From NCBI GenBank assembly GCA_023428425.1, contig JAEYYP010000320.1, forward strand, positions 1-17,529: a DNA stretch of 17,529 nucleotides. Direction: 5' to 3'. Origin of the DNA: Pseudomonadota bacterium (GTDB lineage Bacteria > Pseudomonadota > Alphaproteobacteria > Rhizobiales > Devosiaceae). The notes under the pieces are model-generated. The model had not been told where the DNA came from, did no database searches, and saw only the letters and a program-made list of their open reading frames with translations. Both the position numbers and the translations under genes were made by a program. Below, one piece after another: positions 14,340 through 17,529 of the stretch (position 1 is the stretch's first letter; every line of letters starts with the position of its first letter).

Positions 14340-15783
14340 TCTGGCGTCGTGACTGCTTCACGATCTCGATGGAGTGGGCACGGATCTTCTTGCGCAACGT
14401 GTTGCGATTCAGGCCGAGCAGGTCGGCGGCGCGGATCTGGTTGCCGCCGCAGGCGTTGAGGGCCATCGCGATCAGGGGCGCTTCGACGCGATCCAGCACG
14501 CGCTGGTAGAGGCCGGCTGGCGGCAGGTTCGGCTCGTACTCGCGCAACACCTGGGCCACGTGAGTTTCCACCGCGGTCGAGACATCGACCGGTCCCGATG
14601 CCGTTGGCGTCGGCTGTCGATCGGCGAGGTTGAGTTCGTTCTGCACGATCTCGACGGAGATGTTCTCGTCGGCATAGAGCGCCGACAGACGGCGGACGAG
14701 GTTCTCCAGTTCGCGGATGTTGCCCGGCCAGGAGTAGTTCTGCATCAACCGGATGGCGTCGGGCGCGATGGTCTTGACCGGCTCGCCCTCGCGCTGAGCC
14801 GCGCGCAGGAAGTGCTGCACGAGGTCGTTGACGTCGTCGACGCGCTCGCGCAGCGGCGGCAGCCGGATGGGGACCACGTTGAGCCGGTAGTAAAGGTCTT
14901 CGCGGAACAGGCCCTGTCGGATCATCTGGCTCAGGTCGCGGTGCGTTGCCGCCACGATGCGGACGTTCGACTTGATCGCCGTACGACCGCCGACCATCGT
15001 GTACTCGCCCTCCTGCAGCACGCGCAGCAGCCGGGTCTGGGCGTCCATCGGCATGTCGCCGATTTCGTCGAGGAACAGCGTGCCGCCTTCGGCCTGCTCG
15101 AAGCGGCCGGAAGAGCGGGCCGTGGCGCCGGTGAAGGCGCCCTTTTCGTGCCCGAAGAGCTCGGCCTCGATGAGGTCGCGAGGGATCGCGGCCATGTTGA
15201 TGGCGACGAACGGCCCGTTGCGCCGCTTGCCGAAATTGTGCAGGGCCCGCGCGACAAGCTCCTTGCCCGTGCCGCTCTCGCCGGTGATCATCACCGTGAG
15301 GTCGGTCTGCATCAGTCGGGCCAGGGCGCGATAGATGTCCTGCATGGCCGGCGACCGGCCGACCAGCGGCATGGTCTCGCCGGGTTCGTCGGCCTTCTTC
15401 TCGCCCGAAGGCGGCTTCTTGGCGTCCGCCAGCGCCCGTGCCACGACGGACAGCACTTCGGCAATGTCGAACGGCTTGGGCAGGTACTCGTAGGCGCCGA
15501 CCTCGTTGGCCCGGATCGCCGTCATGAAGGTGTTCTGCGCACTCATCACCACGACCGGCAAGTCGGGGCGGAGCTTCTTGATCTTCGGCATGATGTCGAA
15601 GGCATTGCCGTCGGGCATCATCACGTCGGTGATCAGCAGGTCCCCTTCGCCGCGGCTGACCCAGTTCCACATGGTGGAGAGGTTGCCGGTGGGACGCACC
15701 TCGTAGCCGGCCCGCGTCAGCGCCTGGTTCAGAACCATCCGGATGGCGGCATCGTCGTCGGCAAGCAGAACGGTGTGGCTCAT
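14335..15783 (-). CDS. ntrC: Nitrogen regulation response regulator NtrC (sigma-54 activator)
   Basis: NtrC, phosphorylated by NtrB under nitrogen limitation, activates sigma-54 promoters such as glnA, glnK and amtB. The 482-residue protein has an intact receiver (D10/D11, phosphoacceptor D53, S81, K103), the AAA+ domain with Walker A GESGTGKE at 168-175, GAFTGA at 215-220, Walker B LFLDE at 236-240 and an arginine-finger region at 293-300, and a Fis-type DNA-binding domain at about 445-470 (GGNQIRAADLLGLNRNTLRKK). All catalytic and sigma-54 contact motifs are canonical, in contrast to NtrX. Its ATG overlaps the ntrB stop by four bases (ATGA), consistent with translational coupling that keeps kinase and regulator in step. 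Confidence 0.97.
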   Translation of the reverse strand: MSHTVLLADDDAAIRMVLNQALTRAGYEVRPTGNLSTMWNWVSRGEGDLLITDVMMPDGNAFDIMPKIKKLRPDLPVVVMSAQNTFMTAIRANEVGAYEYLPKPFDIAEVLSVVARALADAKKPPSGEKKADEPGETMPLVGRSPAMQDIYRALARLMQTDLTVMITGESGTGKELVARALHNFGKRRNGPFVAINMAAIPRDLIEAELFGHEKGAFTGATARSSGRFEQAEGGTLFLDEIGDMPMDAQTRLLRVLQEGEYTMVGGRTAIKSNVRIVAATHRDLSQMIRQGLFREDLYYRLNVVPIRLPPLRERVDDVNDLVQHFLRAAQREGEPVKTIAPDAIRLMQNYSWPGNIRELENLVRRLSALYADENISVEIVQNELNLADRQPTPTASGPVDVSTAVETHVAQVLREYEPNLPPAGLYQRVLDRVEAPLIAMALNACGGNQIRAADLLGLNRNTLRKKIRAHSIEIVKQSRRQN

Positions 15784-16910
15784 TTCACCATGGCCTCTCG
15801 GGTCGTCTCGGGCACGGCCTGTCGCGTCGCGACCGGCAGGAGGATGCGGAAGCGGGTCCGCCCGGGGCGGCTGTCCATGTCGCCGACCCCGCCGTGGTCG
15901 CCGATGCTCTTGGCGCCGAGCGCAAGCCCGAGCCCGGATCCGTTGGCCTTGGAGGTGACGAACGGATCGAAGATGATCGGCACCAGGTCCGGCGGTATCC
16001 CCGGGCCGTTGTCCTCGATGATGATCTCGAGCGGCAGCGAGATACGCTCGGACACGCCCTGGACCGAGATGCGGATGCCCGGCCGGAATGCCGTCGAGAA
16101 CCGGATTTCGGGCTTCGACGTGCGGTCCAGCGCCTCCGCGGCGTTCTTCACGAGGTTGAGGAACACCTGGATCAGCTGATCGCGGTTGCCGGCCACCGGT
16201 GGCAGCGACGGGTCATACTCCTCGGTGAACGTGATGCCCTTGGCGACGCCATTGCGCGCCAGCAGCTTCACGCGGTCGAGGATGACGTGGATGTTGATCG
16301 GCTCGCGCTCGATCGGGCGATCGTCGCCGAACACCTCGACGCGGTCGATAAGGTCGACGATCCGGTCCACCTCGTCGCGCACCAGCCGCGCCAGCGGCAG
16401 CTCGTCGGGTGTGACCGACTGTTCGAGCAACTGCGCAGCGCCGCGGATGCCGGATAGAGGGTTCTTGATCTCGTGAGCCAGCATGGAAGCGAGGCCGGTG
16501 ACCGAGCGGGCGGCGCCGCGGCTCACCAACTGCCGGTCGATCTTGTCCGCCATGGTGCGCTCCTGGAACAACAGCGCAATGGTCTCGTCGCCTTCGAGCG
16601 GCGTGGCGAACACGTCCACCACCCGGTCATCGGCTGCATCGCCGAAGCGCGACGAGCCGACGCGGACCCGGTACTCGGTCATCGGCGCATGGCGCTCCGC
16701 CACTGCCTCGACCAAGCCGAGGATCGGCGAGCCGAACGCGATCAGGTCATCGAGCCGCTGCCGGCTCAGTACACTCAGTGAGGCGCCGAAGAAGGCCTCG
16801 GCGGCATAGTTCACGAAGACGATGCTTCGGTCGGCGCCGCACACAATCACTGGCTGCGGCAGCGCCTGCAGGACGGAGGTCGCGAGGCCGGGAGGCACGG
16901 GCTTGCTCAT
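15780..16910 (-). CDS. ntrB: Nitrogen regulation sensor histidine kinase NtrB
   Basis: NtrB is the soluble kinase/phosphatase of NtrC, switched by PII proteins. The 376-residue protein has an N-terminal PAS domain (about 12-120), the H-box MLAHEIKNPLSG with His146, N-box NLVKNAAEA at 252-260, G1 DNGPGIP at 300-306 and G2 GSGLGLAL at 324-331. No transmembrane segment is present, as expected. I chose the ATG at 16910 because GGAGG lies about 8 nt upstream and it overlaps the dusB stop as ATGA; the longer frame starting with GTG at 16925 would place that Shine-Dalgarno inside the gene. The stretch after G2 (LALGAKSIGDHGG) differs slightly from the LALVAKIIGDHGG form I recall as usual. Confidence 0.96.
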   Translation of the reverse strand: MSKPVPPGLATSVLQALPQPVIVCGADRSIVFVNYAAEAFFGASLSVLSRQRLDDLIAFGSPILGLVEAVAERHAPMTEYRVRVGSSRFGDAADDRVVDVFATPLEGDETIALLFQERTMADKIDRQLVSRGAARSVTGLASMLAHEIKNPLSGIRGAAQLLEQSVTPDELPLARLVRDEVDRIVDLIDRVEVFGDDRPIEREPINIHVILDRVKLLARNGVAKGITFTEEYDPSLPPVAGNRDQLIQVFLNLVKNAAEALDRTSKPEIRFSTAFRPGIRISVQGVSERISLPLEIIIEDNGPGIPPDLVPIIFDPFVTSKANGSGLGLALGAKSIGDHGGVGDMDSRPGRTRFRILLPVATRQAVPETTREAMVK

Positions 16911-17529
16911 GCCGCGTCCCTCCACGCGTCGGTGTAGACGGTGCGGATGAGGCCCATCACCTCGGCCGGGTCTTCCGAACCCAGCAGCGATGCCCGCACC
17001 GGCTTCTCCAGCACGATCCCGGCCGCATCGAGGTACCAGTCGAGGTGCTTGCGCGCCACGCGCACACCGACCTGCGTGCCATAGTCGCTCAGCACGGCTT
17101 CGTAGTGCTCGGCGACGATTGCGGTCAGCTCAGCTCCCTGCGGCGCATCGTTGGCGGGGCGACCCAGGAGCCCTGCCCCGATCTGCCCGACCTTCCATGG
17201 CTGCCCCTGCGCACCACGCCCGATCATCACCGCTGCCGCCCCGGACAGGCGCAGCGCCTCTCGGGCGCGGTCCAGCGACGTGATGTCGCCATTGACCACC
17301 ACCGGTACCTTCACCGCTTCGACTACCGGCCGCACCAGCTCCCAGCGCGCCTCGCCCTTGTAGAACTGTTGCCGCGTCCGCCCGTGCACGGTGATCATCT
17401 GCGCCCCGGCGTCGACCGCGCGGCGCGCCAGGTCGGCGGCATTCATCGAATCCTCGTCCCAGCCGAGACGCATCTTGACCGTCACCGGCAAGGGCGTCGC
17501 CGTTACCACGGCGTCGATCAGTTTCAGCG
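16907..17529 (-). CDS. dusB: tRNA-dihydrouridine synthase DusB (NifR3), 5' end beyond window
   Basis: An FMN-dependent enzyme that reduces specific uridines in tRNA to dihydrouridine; in rhizobia it was named nifR3 as the first gene of the ntrBC operon. About 207 C-terminal codons are visible and the frame stays open to the right edge, so the start and the catalytic cysteine are outside. Visible family motifs: PVTVKMRLGWDEDS, with the substrate/FMN lysine; HGRTRQQFYKG; VPVVVNGDI; and IGRGAQGQPW, part of the FMN phosphate site. The C-terminal helical domain follows. Its stop overlaps the ntrB start codon (ATGA), so ntrB translation is probably coupled to it. Confidence 0.95.
   Translation of the reverse strand, partial: LKLIDAVVTATPLPVTVKMRLGWDEDSMNAADLARRAVDAGAQMITVHGRTRQQFYKGEARWELVRPVVEAVKVPVVVNGDITSLDRAREALRLSGAAAVMIGRGAQGQPWKVGQIGAGLLGRPANDAPQGAELTAIVAEHYEAVLSDYGTQVGVRVARKHLDWYLDAAGIVLEKPVRASLLGSEDPAEVMGLIRTVYTDAWRDAA

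Noticed and set aside
14210..15670. 486-codon minus-strand frame overlapping ntrC
   Set aside because: It is the shifted frame of ntrC; the Arg/Gly/Pro-rich translation has no motif, while the ntrC frame has every expected one.
14374..16179. Long plus-strand open frame (601 codons) antisense to ntrC and ntrB; similar long antisense frames at 158-1498, 1828-3369 and 8588-10087
   Set aside because: The opposite strands encode well-conserved proteins with full motif sets. Long antisense frames are a common by-product of high-GC codon bias, and these translations show no recognisable domain.

Overview
The window is GC-rich, densely packed chromosomal DNA from an alphaproteobacterium, most likely of the order Hyphomicrobiales (Rhizobiales); a Devosia-like genus is a reasonable guess, but no rRNA or tRNA gene is present to confirm it. 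The main evidence is the run dusB-ntrB-ntrC-ntrY-ntrX-hfq-hflX, all on the minus strand, which is a hallmark of this group, together with an alphaproteobacterial-type ParE. No insertion sequence, phage gene, CRISPR array or other clear mobile element was seen.

Layout. (1) Bases 1-3525, minus strand: a DEAD-box RNA helicase cut by the left edge, its promoter and a structured leader of about 150 nt, then parE (topoisomerase IV subunit B). (2) Bases 3526-5280, plus strand: the accessory part of the window. It holds a divergent regulatory region with paired TGAAC boxes around a palindrome, two tandem genes for small secreted two-cysteine proteins (paralogues, PepSY-like by appearance) separated by a strong intrinsic terminator, an unlisted 54-codon ORF whose start codon lies in a hairpin arm, and a possible short leader ORF with two hairpins. 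(3) Bases 5281-8567, plus strand: an ABC-F ATPase, then a probable two-gene unit of a fumarylacetoacetate-hydrolase/2-keto-4-pentenoate-hydratase family enzyme and mazG. (4) Bases 8564-17529, minus strand: read in transcription order, dusB (cut by the right edge), ntrB, ntrC, ntrY, ntrX, hfq and hflX. mazG and hflX converge and share the four bases CTAG, which contain both stop codons.

How the genes work together. NtrB/NtrC is the cytoplasmic nitrogen-status two-component pair; NtrC has every residue of a sigma-54 activator. NtrY/NtrX is the membrane-bound paralogous pair. The dusB-ntrB and ntrB-ntrC junctions are 4-nt ATGA overlaps, and ntrY-ntrX is a TGATG junction, so translational coupling is likely. 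Hfq and HflX add post-transcriptional and ribosome-level control.

The points most worth a second look are: NtrX, whose AAA+ domain lacks both the GAFTGA motif and the Walker B aspartate; the 11-bp-spaced operator-like repeats upstream of the secreted protein genes; the secreted protein pair; the 54-codon ORF; and the possible leader-ORF/hairpin control of the ABC-F gene. All functional statements rest on reading the sequence and on family knowledge; no database search was possible.
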